This document shows positions 36,628 through 45,327 of a stretch of 64,000 bases of DNA, piece after piece. The notes under the pieces are model-generated. The model was not told the origin of the DNA, ran no database searches, and worked only from the letters and a program-made list of their open reading frames with translations. The position numbers were made by a program, and so were the translations under genes. The DNA comes from Streptomyces sp. NBC_00557 (lineage in GTDB: Bacteria; Actinomycetota; Actinomycetes; Streptomycetales; Streptomycetaceae), in NCBI RefSeq assembly GCF_036345995.1, contig NZ_CP107796.1, positions 6,138,001 to 6,202,000 on the forward strand. The letters run 5' to 3'. The number at the start of each line of letters is the position of its first letter. The first letter of the stretch is position 1.

Positions 36628-36940
36628 CTGCGAGCATCCTCCAACGGACTTGCTGCCTTCCGTCGGAGGGACGAGAGCCTTCGATCCTGCAACGCCGTGT
36701 GCGGCGCGCTCCCGCGGTACCACCCTCCTTGGCCCCCCGCCGCGCCGTACGCGCCGGTGAGCCCCCTCATTGGGGTCGCGAAGCCGGTTCTACTCACCCG
36801 TGCTGGGCTTTCTTCCGGCGGCTCCGGGGTGATCTTCACGTCGCGCTCGCCCCCGGGCTCACACCGTCCCCGGGTCGCTCTGGGCTGCGTACGCCGCTAC
36901 TCGTCCCCATCCACGCTTTTCGCTCCGCCCAGTGTACGGC
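36628..36940 (-). promoter_or_regulatory. Translational T-box riboswitch of ileS
   Basis: On minus, the T-box core AGGGTGGTACCGCG (36726-36713) is a perfect match to the consensus that binds the tRNA 3' end. Downstream, 36669-36659 (CCTCCGACGGA) can pair with 36648-36638 (TCCGTTGGAGG), burying the ileS Shine-Dalgarno; the two hairpins act as a sequestrator switch rather than a terminator. Upstream Stem I sequence contains the triplet ATC (36833-36831), a fitting isoleucine specifier. A -10-like TACACT lies at 36938-36933. Uncharged tRNA-Ile should open translation. Actinobacterial ileS T-boxes of this kind are known. Confidence 0.93.
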
Positions 36941-37220
36941 CCCGCGCGGACAGCGGCCGACCGGTTTTGCCCGCGGTGCGGCCGAGTGCTCCGCGACGGC
37001 CCGGGTGACCCGAATGGCCAGGGGCCGGGCGCCCGGATCCGGGGAGGCCGGGCGTGGCGGATTACCCGGCGGGGAGCTGGGCACAACGGATGCAGACCCG
37101 CTGCGCGGGGGTGCGGGCGGGCGAATCGGGCGGTGTGCCCCGTTGCCGCGGGACTCAAGTCGATTTATCGTCCCAGCACGATTCGCGAACATGATCACAA
37201 TATGTGAAGGGGTCGCGGCC

Positions 37221-38849
37221 ATGGTGGCGAAAAAGACCGCCGTACAGCAGCCGGCGACCGGCCGGCGCCGGGGCGCGGCCGCCTCCGGCGCTGCGGCCGC
37301 CCCGGGTGGCCAGGCCAAGGGAGCGGCCGGCAGGACGAGGCTGACCGGGGGAAGGAGCGCGGAGCCGGCCGCGAGAAGAACGGCGCTGCGAGACCCGGCC
37401 CCGAAGGAGCCGGCCGTCAGGAGAACGACGGACAGCCGGGCGACGGCCGGTGCGAAGGCGACTGCGGGCACGAGGGCCGCCGCGGGTGCCGGTACGGCGG
37501 CTGCGAGGAAGACGGCCGCTGAGAAGTCCGCCGGGACCACGTCGGCGGCCAGGACGTCCGCCGCGAGGACTTCGGCGGCCAAGACGTCCGCCGCGACCAC
37601 CTCGGCGGCCAAGACGTCCGCGGCGAGGACTTCGGCGGCGAAGACGTCCCCGGCGAAGAAGTCCGCTGCCGGGGACGCGGCCGCTGAGAAGAGCACGTCG
37701 GCCCGGAGGACCGCGTCCAGGAAGGCCTCGGCCGGAAAGGCCGGCGCCGAGAAGTCCACCGCCGAGAAGAGCACCGCAAAGGCGACGGCGGCCGGGAAGG
37801 CGGCGCTGAAGGAAACAGCCGCCAAGAAGACGGCGGCTGAGAAGCCCGCCGCCAAGAAGGCCGCGGCCATCAAGACCTCGGTCCGGAAGACCTCGGCCGG
37901 GAAGGCCTCGGCCAAGAGCACCTCGGCCGGTAAGGCCACGGCGCAGAAGACCTCGACCGTGAAGGCCACGGCGCAGGAGGCCACAGCCCGGAACGCCACG
38001 GCCGGTGAAGCCGCTGCCGAGACGGCGGCCGGTGAGAAGACTTCGGCGGCCGGCAAGAGGACGGCGGCCAGGAGCGCGTCGGCCGTGAAGACGGGAATCC
38101 GCGTCGCGGCGGCCGGTGCGGCAGTGCCCGAGAAGGCGGCGGCCGGGAAGACCGGCGGGAGGAAGCCGGCGGCGAAGGGGGCGGTGGGCGAGACGGCCGT
38201 GGACAAGCCGGTGGCGAAGGGAGCGGTGGGCGAGACGGCCGTACGGAAGCCGGCGGCGAAGAAGGCCGGCGGCGGGAAGGCGGCCGCGGCGGGCGTCTCC
38301 ACGGAGGCGGCCGACACGAGCAGGGCCAAGAAAGCGGGCGCGGCGCGGGCCGCCAAGCAGACGGGAGCCACGACAGTGGTTGCGAAGAAGACTCCTGGCA
38401 CGGCCACGGCGGAGACCGCCGTCCCCAAGGCGCGAGGCGCCGCGGCGGAGCCCGGCGAGCTGGCGGTGCGCCCCGGCGAGGACCCCTGGACCGCGGACGA
38501 GGTCGACGAGGCCCGTGCCGAACTGCTGTCGGAGGCGGAGCGGCTGCAGGAGGAGATCAGCTCCTCCGAGGCGTCGCTCGCGGGGCTGATGCGGGACTCC
38601 GGGGACGGCGCGGGCGACGACCAGGCCGACATCGGCGCCAAGAACATCACCCGTGAGCACGAGATGGCCCTGGCCGCCGGCGCGCGTGACATGCTGATCC
38701 AGACCGAGCGCGCCCTGGAGCGGCTGGACGCGGGCACCTACGGCCTGTGCGAGAGCTGCGGCAACCCCATCGGCAAGGCCCGGATGCAGGCCTTCCCGCG
38801 GGCCACCCTGTGCGTCGAGTGCAAGCAGAAGCAGGAACGCCGCTCCTGA
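37221..38849 (+). CDS. DksA/TraR-family zinc finger protein with long Lys/Ala-rich N-terminal tail
   Basis: The last ~130 residues of this 542-aa protein form a DksA/TraR domain: a coiled-coil hairpin (DEVDEARAELLSEAERLQEEI... to ALERLDAGTYG) and a four-Cys zinc finger, CESC and CVEC. Such proteins enter the RNA polymerase secondary channel. The first ~410 residues are low-complexity Ala/Lys/Thr/Ser sequence resembling histone H1 or the tail of HupS, and probably bind DNA. Nine 5-residue units (AARTS, AAKTS and variants) are encoded by 15-bp repeats. ATG with GAAGGGG upstream; an ATG ten codons earlier is possible. No Streptomyces function is known to me. Confidence 0.88.
   Translation: MVAKKTAVQQPATGRRRGAAASGAAAAPGGQAKGAAGRTRLTGGRSAEPAARRTALRDPAPKEPAVRRTTDSRATAGAKATAGTRAAAGAGTAAARKTAAEKSAGTTSAARTSAARTSAAKTSAATTSAAKTSAARTSAAKTSPAKKSAAGDAAAEKSTSARRTASRKASAGKAGAEKSTAEKSTAKATAAGKAALKETAAKKTAAEKPAAKKAAAIKTSVRKTSAGKASAKSTSAGKATAQKTSTVKATAQEATARNATAGEAAAETAAGEKTSAAGKRTAARSASAVKTGIRVAAAGAAVPEKAAAGKTGGRKPAAKGAVGETAVDKPVAKGAVGETAVRKPAAKKAGGGKAAAAGVSTEAADTSRAKKAGAARAAKQTGATTVVAKKTPGTATAETAVPKARGAAAEPGELAVRPGEDPWTADEVDEARAELLSEAERLQEEISSSEASLAGLMRDSGDGAGDDQADIGAKNITREHEMALAAGARDMLIQTERALERLDAGTYGLCESCGNPIGKARMQAFPRATLCVECKQKQERRS
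37530..37664 (+). repeat. Nine tandem 15-bp units in the DksA-like gene
   Basis: Units of 15 bp (type gcggccaagacgtcc / gcggcgaggacttcg) run without a break and encode pentapeptides ending in S: AGTTS, AARTS twice, AAKTS, AATTS, AAKTS, AARTS, AAKTS, PAKKS. Adjacent units alternate between two DNA types, which makes a 30-bp higher-order period. Confidence 0.9.
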
Positions 38850-38908
38850 ACGTGCGCGGCCGTGTCGTAGTCTCGTCCTCAGTCAGGCACCTAGGTTGAG
38901 GGACTCAC

Positions 38909-39478
38909 GTGGCAGAGGCGGAGCGCATCATCGGTACGCCGGACACCCCGGACGGCAGCGGCGAACATGCCCCGGCCCAGGAGCGGGGGCGCCGCGGGCG
39001 ACGGATCGCCCTGCTGTTCGCGGTGGCCGCCTTCGCGTACGCCCTCGACCTGATCAGCAAGCTGCTCGTGGTCGCCAGGCTGGAGGGCCGCGAGCCGATC
39101 AGGCTGCTCGGGGACTGGCTGGAGCTGAACGCCACCCGCAACCCGGGTGCGGCCTTCGGCTTCGGCCAGGCCTTCACGATCATCTTCACCCTGATCGCCG
39201 CGGCCGTGATCGTGGTGATCATCCGGCTGGCCCGCAAGCTCTACAGCTACCCCTGGGCCATCGCGCTCGGCCTGCTGCTCGGCGGCGCGCTCGGCAACCT
39301 CACCGACCGGATCTTCCGGTCGCCCGGCGTCTTCGAGGGCAAGGTCGTCGACTTCATCGCGCCCAAGGGCTTCGCGGTGTTCAACCTGGCCGACTCGGCG
39401 ATCGTGTGCGGCGGCATCCTGATCGTGCTGCTGTCCTTCCGGGGCCTCGACCCGGACGGCACGCTGCACCGGGACTGA
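38909..39478 (+). CDS. lspA: Lipoprotein signal peptidase (signal peptidase II)
   Basis: The 189-aa membrane aspartyl protease removes signal peptides from prolipoproteins. Four membrane segments follow a 35-residue hydrophilic tail. The catalytic Asp residues are in [12 protein letters not shown] and [13 protein letters not shown], and the family block NPGAAFGF is present. GTG start; no strong Shine-Dalgarno. It sits 59 bp after the DksA-like gene and upstream of rluD, an order common in bacteria. Confidence 0.96.
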   Translation: MAEAERIIGTPDTPDGSGEHAPAQERGRRGRRIALLFAVAAFAYALDLISKLLVVARLEGREPIRLLGDWLELNATRNPGAAFGFGQAFTIIFTLIAAAVIVVIIRLARKLYSYPWAIALGLLLGGALGNLTDRIFRSPGVFEGKVVDFIAPKGFAVFNLADSAIVCGGILIVLLSFRGLDPDGTLHRD

Positions 39479-39557
39479 GCCCCGGGAAGGACTGAACCCC
39501 CGAGCCGTCCACGGCAGGTTTTCCACAGGCTCGTGCGGGCCGGTTCCGCCCGTCCGG

Positions 39558-39563
39558 CATACT
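39558..39563 (+). promoter_or_regulatory. Candidate -10 box of rluD (leaderless)
   Basis: CATACT is followed by exactly 6 nt and then the GTG of rluD, which has no Shine-Dalgarno. The -35 region is poor. Confidence 0.45.
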
Positions 39564-39569
39564 CGACGG

Positions 39570-40514
39570 GTGAGCACGATTCCCGAGATCCGTACCCTGC
39601 CCGTGCCCGACGGCCTGGAGGGCGAGCGCGTCGACGCCGCCATCTCCCGCATGTTCGGCTTCTCCCGCACCAAGGCGGCGGAGCTGGCCGCGGCCGGCAA
39701 GGTCCAGGTCGACGGCGCGGTGGTCGGCAAGTCCGAGCGGGTGCGCGGCGGCGCCTGGCTCGAGGTCGAGATGCCCCAGGCGCCCGCGCCGGTGCAGATC
39801 GTCGCCGAGCCGGTCGAGGGCATGGAGATCGTGCACGACGACGAGGACGTGGTGGTGATCGTCAAGCCGGTCGGCGTGGCCGCGCACCCGTCGCCGGGCT
39901 GGACCGGTCCCACCGTCATCGGCGGTCTCGCCGCCGCCGGGTACCGGATCTCCACCTCCGGCGCCGCCGAGCGCCAGGGCATCGTGCACCGCCTCGACGT
40001 GGGCACCTCGGGCCTGATGGTGGTCGCCAAGTCGGAGCGCGCCTACACCTCGCTCAAGCGCCAGTTCAAGGAGCGCACGGTCGACAAGCGCTACCACACC
40101 CTGGTCCAGGGCCACCCGGACCCCACGAGCGGCACCATCGACGCGCCGATCGGCCGCCACCCGAACCACGACTACAAGTGGGCGGTCACGGCCGAGGGCA
40201 AGCCCTCCGTCACGCACTACGACCTCATCGAGGCGTTCCGCGCGGCCTCGCTGCTGGACGTGAAGCTGGAGACCGGCCGCACCCACCAGATCCGCGTCCA
40301 CATGGCCGCCCACCGCCACCCCTGCGTCGGTGACCTCACCTACGGCGCCGACCCGACCCTCGCCAAGCGGCTGCGCCTGACCCGCCAGTGGCTGCACGCC
40401 GTGCGCCTCGGCTTCGAGCACCCCGGGGACGGCCAGTGGGTGGAGTTCGAGAGCGAGTACCCCGCGGACCTGCAGAAGGCCCTCGACCAGGTGCGCGAGG
40501 AGACGTACGCATGA
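39570..40514 (+). CDS. rluD: Ribosomal large subunit pseudouridine synthase, RluD family
   Basis: The 314-aa RluA/RluD-type enzyme converts uridines in 23S rRNA. An N-terminal S4 RNA-binding domain ([31 protein letters not shown]) precedes the catalytic domain with the [16 protein letters not shown] motif that carries the catalytic Asp, and [13 protein letters not shown] near the C terminus. GTG start without Shine-Dalgarno but 6 nt after a -10-like CATACT. It overlaps the GNAT gene by 4 nt (ATGA). Exact target uridines cannot be read from sequence. Confidence 0.92.
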   Translation: MSTIPEIRTLPVPDGLEGERVDAAISRMFGFSRTKAAELAAAGKVQVDGAVVGKSERVRGGAWLEVEMPQAPAPVQIVAEPVEGMEIVHDDEDVVVIVKPVGVAAHPSPGWTGPTVIGGLAAAGYRISTSGAAERQGIVHRLDVGTSGLMVVAKSERAYTSLKRQFKERTVDKRYHTLVQGHPDPTSGTIDAPIGRHPNHDYKWAVTAEGKPSVTHYDLIEAFRAASLLDVKLETGRTHQIRVHMAAHRHPCVGDLTYGADPTLAKRLRLTRQWLHAVRLGFEHPGDGQWVEFESEYPADLQKALDQVREETYA

Positions 40515-40978
40515 GCGCGCCGTACGCCGTGCGGGTCGCCGAGGACCCCGCCGACCGCGAGGCCTGCTTCGCGGTCCGCAAGGAGGTCTTCGTCCGCGAG
40601 CAGGGCGTCGCCGAGGACATCGAGTACGACGCCTACGACGCGGCCGCCGTGCATGTGCTGGCGGTCCGCGAGGACGGCGTGCCGCTGGGCACCGGGCGGC
40701 TGCTGCACGGCGAGAGCGCCGCGGCCAAGACGGGCGGGGATGCCTCGGTGGGCTCCCTGGGGCGGCTCGCCGTCACCCGCGAGGCCCGCGGGCTCGGCGT
40801 CGGCGCGGCCCTGGTGCGGGCCATCGAGGACGCGGCACGCGCGCGTGGCCTCACCGCGGTCGACCTGCGCGCCCAGACCCACGCGCTGGGCTTCTACGAG
40901 CGCCTCGGCTACACGGCGTACGGCCCGGAGTTCCCGGACGCCGGGATACCGCACCGGGCGATGCGCCGCGCCCTGTAG
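40511..40978 (+). CDS. GNAT-family N-acetyltransferase
   Basis: The 155-aa protein has the GNAT fold with the acetyl-CoA loop [18 protein letters not shown] (about residues 80-97) and the C-terminal [15 protein letters not shown] block. The N-terminal [15 protein letters not shown] is typical of the ElaA-like group. ATG start overlaps the rluD stop, so it is translationally coupled. Substrate unknown. Confidence 0.92.
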   Translation: MSAPYAVRVAEDPADREACFAVRKEVFVREQGVAEDIEYDAYDAAAVHVLAVREDGVPLGTGRLLHGESAAAKTGGDASVGSLGRLAVTREARGLGVGAALVRAIEDAARARGLTAVDLRAQTHALGFYERLGYTAYGPEFPDAGIPHRAMRRAL

Positions 40979-41074
40979 GGAGCCGGGCCGAGCCCGGGGG
41001 GCGGCGGGCGTTCCGTCCGGCCGGATGGCAGTCTTGAAGCCTGCGAGATGATCGTCGACCCCGGAGCGCCGTCC

Positions 41075-42661
41075 GTGGACCAGTTGGCTCTGCTGTTCGT
41101 CCTGCTGCTCGGGGCCCTGGTGAGCGTCCCGGTGGGGGACCGGTTCGGGGTGCCGGCGCCGGTGCTGATGACCCTGTTCGGCGGGGTCCTCGCGGTGGCC
41201 GACTTCGTGCCCGACGTGAACATCCCGCCGGAGCTGATCCTGCCCGGACTGCTCCCGCCCCTGCTCTACGCCGCCGTACGGCGCACCTCCTGGCGGCAGT
41301 TCGCGGCCAACATCCGCCCGATCCTGCTGCTGGCCGTCGCCCTGGTCTTCGTCACGACGGTGTGCGTGGCGGTCGTCGCGCACGCGATCGTGCCGGGCCT
41401 GACCGTCGCCGCCGCCGTCGCGCTCGGCGCGCTGATCGCCCCGCCCGACCCGGTCGCCGCGACCAGCGTCGCCGGGCAACTGGGGCTGCCGCGCCGCCTG
41501 GTGTCCATCCTCGAGGGTGAGGGGCTCTTCAACGACGTCACCGCCATCGTGCTGTACCACGTGGCGATCGCCGCGGTGCTGAGCGGATCCTTCTCGGCCT
41601 GGCGGGCCGGCGCGGACTTCGTGCTGTCCGCCGTCGTCGCCGTCGTCGCGGGCCTGGTGCTGGGCTGGGGCGCGAACAGGCTGATGGACCTGCTCGGCGA
41701 TCCGACCCTGCAGATCGGCATGACCCTGCTGGTGCCGTACGCCTCGTACGTGCTCGCGGAGAAGCTGCACGGCTCCGGGGTGCTCGCGGTGCTCACCACG
41801 GCGCTGTTCCTCGCCGAGTACGCCACCGACGCCGACGACGTGATGACCCGGCTGGCCGGGCACACCTTCTGGGACATCATCGACACCCTGGTCACCGGGG
41901 TCGCCTTCGGGCTCATCGGTCTGGAGCTGCACCACGCGATCGGCACGGCCCAGGGGCGCTGGGGGGAGCTGCTCGGCTGGGCCGCCGTCGTCGTGGGCGT
42001 GGTGATCGCCGTACGGCTGGTGTGGCTGCTGCCCGCGACCTGGCTGACCAAGCGGCTGCACGCGGGGCGGGACTACGACGAGGAGATCCCGGTGAGCTGG
42101 CGCGAGACCGTCGTGATGTGGTGGTCCGGGATGCGCGGGGTGGCCTCGGTGGCGCTGGCGCTGGCGGTCCCGCTGAAGACCGACGCCGGGGCCCCGTTTC
42201 CCGACCGCGACGAGATCGTCTTCATCGCCTTCGGGGTCATCATCGTCACGCTGGTCCTGCAGGGGCTCACACTGCCGTCGCTCGTCAGACGGCTCGGGGT
42301 GCGGGCCGACTCCGAGCGGGAGAAGGAGTTCGAGAAGGAGCTGGCGGTACGCGCCGCGAGGGCGGCCAAGCGCCGGCTGCGGGAGATCGAGCAGGTGGAG
42401 GAGCTGCCCGAGGAGCTGTCCGAGCAGATGCTGCGGCGCGCCTACGACATCGGGATCCGGATCAGCCCCGACATGGGGGAGGAGGAGCGGCGCGAGGCGC
42501 AGCACCAGCGGGTCAGGCGGCTGAAGCGGATCCGGAAGATCCAGAGCGAGATGCTGAGCGCGGCGCGGCACGAGGTGCTGGCGGCGCGGAGCGAGCCGGG
42601 CGCGGATCCGGAGATCGTGGACCGGGTGCTCCGGCATCTCGACGTGCGCAGCCTGCGGTGA
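41075..42661 (+). CDS. Na+/H+ antiporter, CPA1 family
   Basis: The 528-aa membrane antiporter has about twelve membrane segments. The ion-binding pattern PPDPVAATSVA, GEGLFNDVTAIVLY, and WSGMRGVASVALALA are conserved CPA1 landmarks. A cytoplasmic tail of about 130 residues, rich in charged coiled-coil sequence (EREKEFEKELAVRAARAAKRRLREIEQVEEL), closes the protein. GTG 41075 is preferred because GGAG lies 8 nt upstream and the first membrane helix then starts at once; an ATG at 41048, nine codons earlier, is the alternative. Selectivity for Na+ or K+ cannot be told. Confidence 0.92.
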   Translation: MDQLALLFVLLLGALVSVPVGDRFGVPAPVLMTLFGGVLAVADFVPDVNIPPELILPGLLPPLLYAAVRRTSWRQFAANIRPILLLAVALVFVTTVCVAVVAHAIVPGLTVAAAVALGALIAPPDPVAATSVAGQLGLPRRLVSILEGEGLFNDVTAIVLYHVAIAAVLSGSFSAWRAGADFVLSAVVAVVAGLVLGWGANRLMDLLGDPTLQIGMTLLVPYASYVLAEKLHGSGVLAVLTTALFLAEYATDADDVMTRLAGHTFWDIIDTLVTGVAFGLIGLELHHAIGTAQGRWGELLGWAAVVVGVVIAVRLVWLLPATWLTKRLHAGRDYDEEIPVSWRETVVMWWSGMRGVASVALALAVPLKTDAGAPFPDRDEIVFIAFGVIIVTLVLQGLTLPSLVRRLGVRADSEREKEFEKELAVRAARAAKRRLREIEQVEELPEELSEQMLRRAYDIGIRISPDMGEEERREAQHQRVRRLKRIRKIQSEMLSAARHEVLAARSEPGADPEIVDRVLRHLDVRSLR

Positions 42662-42750
42662 GCACCGGTGCCCATAGCCCCTGCGGATGAATAGTCGTAC
42701 AAGCAGGCCGAGCCTGTGGATAAATCCGGGCACGGCCGGTGACTCGCTCC

Positions 42751-42756
42751 TACTCT
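42751..42756 (+). promoter_or_regulatory. Candidate -10 box of the SDR gene (leaderless)
   Basis: TACTCT is followed by 6 nt and the ATG at 42763. No Shine-Dalgarno is present before the ATG. Confidence 0.4.
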
Positions 42757-42762
42757 CGGATC

Positions 42763-43503
42763 ATGACTCGCAACATCGTGATCAGTGGTGGCGGCACGGG
42801 AATCGGGCGGGCGACGGCGCAGACGTTCGCGGCGGACGGCGACCGGGTGCTGTTGCTCGGCCGGCGCGCCGAGGTGCTGGAGAAGGCGGAGGTGCCCGGG
42901 GCCCTGACCCATGCCGCGGATCTCTCCGAGCCGGACCAGGTGCGCCGGGCGGCCCGGTTCGTCGCCCAGGAGCTGGGCACCGTGGACGTCCTCGTGCACG
43001 CGGCCGGCGGCGCCGGGTACCGGGAGCAGCCTGCCGCGAGCGAAGACCCCCTGGACCGGGTGGCCCACGACTGGACGGCCGCCTTCCGGCAGAACGTCCT
43101 CACCGCCGCCCTCCTCACCGAGGCGCTCAAGGACCGGCTCGCCGCGCCCGGCGGCCGGGTGCTGTTCATCAGCTCCATCGCCGCCTACCGCGGTTCCGGC
43201 AGCGGTGCCTACGCGGCGGCCAAGGCCGGACTGCATCCCTACGCGCACGACCTGGCCCGGCAGCTGGGACCGCGCGGCATCACCGTGAACGTGGTCGCGC
43301 CGGGATACGTCGAGGACACCGAGTTCTTCGGGGACTCCATGGACGAGGAGCGGCGGGCACGGCTCATCGCCGAGACGCTGAACGGCCGCCCCGGGATACC
43401 GGGCGACGTCGCCGCGACCCTGCACTGGCTGGCCTCGCCCGGCGCCGCGCATGTCACCTCGCAGATCATCCAGGTCAACGGCGGCGCCGAGCGCGGCCAT
43501 TGA
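42763..43503 (+). CDS. Short-chain dehydrogenase/reductase
   Basis: The 246-aa classical SDR has the cofactor loop SGGGTGIGRATAQ at residues 7-19, catalytic Ser in FISSIAAY and the YAAAK catalytic pair in SGAYAAAKAGLH, and ends with VTSQIIQVNGGAERGH. The Arg at the end of beta2 (LLLGRRAEVL) suggests NADP(H). ATG 42763 places the Rossmann strand at the N terminus; eight more codons are open upstream. Convergent with the MscS gene, 13 bp away, with no clear terminator between. Substrate unknown. Confidence 0.92.
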   Translation: MTRNIVISGGGTGIGRATAQTFAADGDRVLLLGRRAEVLEKAEVPGALTHAADLSEPDQVRRAARFVAQELGTVDVLVHAAGGAGYREQPAASEDPLDRVAHDWTAAFRQNVLTAALLTEALKDRLAAPGGRVLFISSIAAYRGSGSGAYAAAKAGLHPYAHDLARQLGPRGITVNVVAPGYVEDTEFFGDSMDEERRARLIAETLNGRPGIPGDVAATLHWLASPGAAHVTSQIIQVNGGAERGH

Positions 43504-43516
43504 GACCCGGCGCCGG

Positions 43517-44623
43517 TCAGCCCCGGCCGGTGCGCGGCAGCTCGTAGTCCTTGCGCAGCGACGTGCCGTCGGGCGACGGGCGTCGCTGCGGCGGGAGCAC
43601 CGCGTCGGAGTGGTTGACGCGGGGAAGCGCGTAGGGGTGCTCGGCCACCAGCCAGGTGATCATCTGCTCGCGGACCGCGACCCGCACCGTCCAGATGTCG
43701 TCGGCGTCCTTGGCGGTCACCAGGGCGCGCACCTCGATGGTGTTGGGTGTGCTGTCGGTCACCACCAGGCCGTAGGCGCGGCCGTCCCAGGCCGGGCACT
43801 CGCGCAGGATGTCGCGCAGCTTCTCGCGCATCTCCTCGAGGGGCGCGCTGTGGTCGAGGTGCCAGAAGACGGTGCCGGTCATCTGCGGGGTGCCCCGTGA
43901 CCAGTTCTCGAAGGGTTTGGAGGTGAAGTACGACACCGGCATGGTGATCCGGCGCTCGTCCCAGGTCCGTACCGTCAGAAAGGTCAGGGTGATCTCCTCG
44001 ACCGTGCCCCACTCGCCGTCCACGACGACCGTGTCGCCGATGCGCACCATGTCGCCGAAGGCGATCTGCAGTCCGGCGAACATGTTGGACAGGGTCGACT
44101 GGGCGGCCACACCGGCGATGGCCGCGATGATGCCCGCCGAGGCCAGCAGCGAGGCGCCGGCGGCGCGCATCGCGGGGAACGTCAGCAGCATGGACGCGAC
44201 GGCGACGACGATGACGATCGCGGACACCACCCGCATGATCAGCTCCACCTGGGTGCGCACCCGGCGCACCCGGGCCACATCCCGGTGTGCGCGGGCGTAG
44301 CGGCTGTAGGTGGTCTCGACGATCGCCGCGGCGATGCGGATCACCAGCCAGGCGACGGAGCCGATCAGCACCAGGGTCAGTGTCCGGCCGATGCCCACCT
44401 GGTGCCGCTCCAGCACCTTCGCCTGGTCGTAGGAGCCGCGGAGCAGGGCGACGCACAGCACGAGCTGGTAGGGGATGCGGCCGCGGCGCAGCAGCTCCCA
44501 CAGGGGTGAGTCGTGGTCGCGTTCGTCGGCCTTGCGCAGCAGCCGGTCGGTGGCCCAGCCGACGGCCAGGGTGAGCAGCACGGAGCCACCGATCACGATG
44601 ACAGGGCGGACGAGATTCTCCAT
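43517..44623 (-). CDS. MscS-family mechanosensitive ion channel
   Basis: The 368-aa protein has four predicted membrane segments before the pore helix (about residues 140-175: LLASAGIIAAIAGVAAQSTL) and the MscS beta domain (MVRIGDTVVVDGEWGTVEEITLTFLTVRTWDERRITMPVSYF). A cytoplasmic alpha-beta domain and a short basic tail follow. It should open under membrane tension and release solutes on osmotic downshock. ATG with GGAG 7 nt upstream. Confidence 0.93.
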   Translation of the reverse strand: MENLVRPVIVIGGSVLLTLAVGWATDRLLRKADERDHDSPLWELLRRGRIPYQLVLCVALLRGSYDQAKVLERHQVGIGRTLTLVLIGSVAWLVIRIAAAIVETTYSRYARAHRDVARVRRVRTQVELIMRVVSAIVIVVAVASMLLTFPAMRAAGASLLASAGIIAAIAGVAAQSTLSNMFAGLQIAFGDMVRIGDTVVVDGEWGTVEEITLTFLTVRTWDERRITMPVSYFTSKPFENWSRGTPQMTGTVFWHLDHSAPLEEMREKLRDILRECPAWDGRAYGLVVTDSTPNTIEVRALVTAKDADDIWTVRVAVREQMITWLVAEHPYALPRVNHSDAVLPPQRRPSPDGTSLRKDYELPRTGRG

Positions 44624-44715
44624 GCCACCGCTCCTAACCGGTGATCGGCGGGCATGAACATGTGAGTTCCGGCTGTTCCCGGGTACGGCGGCTCGGGCGC
44701 GGCGGAACCGGCTGG

Positions 44716-44721
44716 CACCAT
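44716..44721 (+). promoter_or_regulatory. Weak candidate -10 box of the DLH gene (leaderless)
   Basis: CACCAT is followed by 6 nt and the ATG at 44728. The match is weak and rests on the repeated spacing seen at other genes of the window. Confidence 0.28.
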
Positions 44722-44727
44722 GGCCTC

Positions 44728-45306
44728 ATGAACATCATGCTTTTTCACTCGACGTACGGGCTCAGGCCCGCGGTGCGCGACGCCGCGGACCGGCTGCGCA
44801 TGGCGGGCCACGAGGTGTGGACGCCGGACCTCTTCGAGGGGCGCACGTTCGACACCGCCGAGGAGGGCATGGAGTTCAACGAGTCGGTCGGCAAGGAGGA
44901 GCTGCTGAAGCGGGCCGTGCTGGCGGCCGCCCCGTACTCGGACCGCGGTCTGGTGTACGCCGGGTTCTCGCTCGGCGCGTCCGTCGCCCAGACCCTCGCG
45001 CTCGGCGACGACAAGGCGCGCGGGCTGCTGCTTCTGCACGGGACCTCGGACATCGCGCCGAACGCCCACACGGACGGGCTCCCGGTGCAGCTGCACGTGG
45101 CCGAGCCGGACCCGTTCGAGACGGACGACTGGCTGACCGCCTGGTATCTGCAGATGGGCCGGGCCGGAGCCGATGTGGAGGTCTACCGGTACCCCGGCGC
45201 CGGGCACCTCTACACCGACCCCGGTCTCCCGGACTACGACCGCGAGGCCGCCGAGGCCACCTGGCGGGTGGCGCTCGGCTTCCTCGACAGCCTGCACGCC
45301 GGGTAG
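44728..45306 (+). CDS. Dienelactone hydrolase-family alpha/beta hydrolase
   Basis: The 192-aa alpha/beta hydrolase has the nucleophile elbow AGFSLGASV (Ser81), a possible Asp128 in AEPDPFE and the His160 in YPGAGHLYTDP, i.e. a complete triad at DLH-like spacing. True dienelactone hydrolases use Cys as nucleophile, so this is more likely a Ser esterase of the same fold. The ATG starts directly at the first strand; no Shine-Dalgarno. Substrate unknown. Convergent with phoD. Confidence 0.88.
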   Translation: MNIMLFHSTYGLRPAVRDAADRLRMAGHEVWTPDLFEGRTFDTAEEGMEFNESVGKEELLKRAVLAAAPYSDRGLVYAGFSLGASVAQTLALGDDKARGLLLLHGTSDIAPNAHTDGLPVQLHVAEPDPFETDDWLTAWYLQMGRAGADVEVYRYPGAGHLYTDPGLPDYDREAAEATWRVALGFLDSLHAG

Positions 45307-45327
45307 CCGCGGGGCGGCCGGCGCCGG

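Noticed and set aside
33334..37008. A 1224-codon plus-strand frame opposite ileS
   Set aside because: A shadow frame caused by GC-biased third positions of ileS; its translation has no domain and is Arg/Gly/Val-rich throughout.
37155..38737. Minus-strand frames of more than 500 codons opposite the DksA-like gene
   Set aside because: They mirror the Ala/Lys repeat tract; the plus strand ends in a clear zinc finger domain, the minus frames have no domain.
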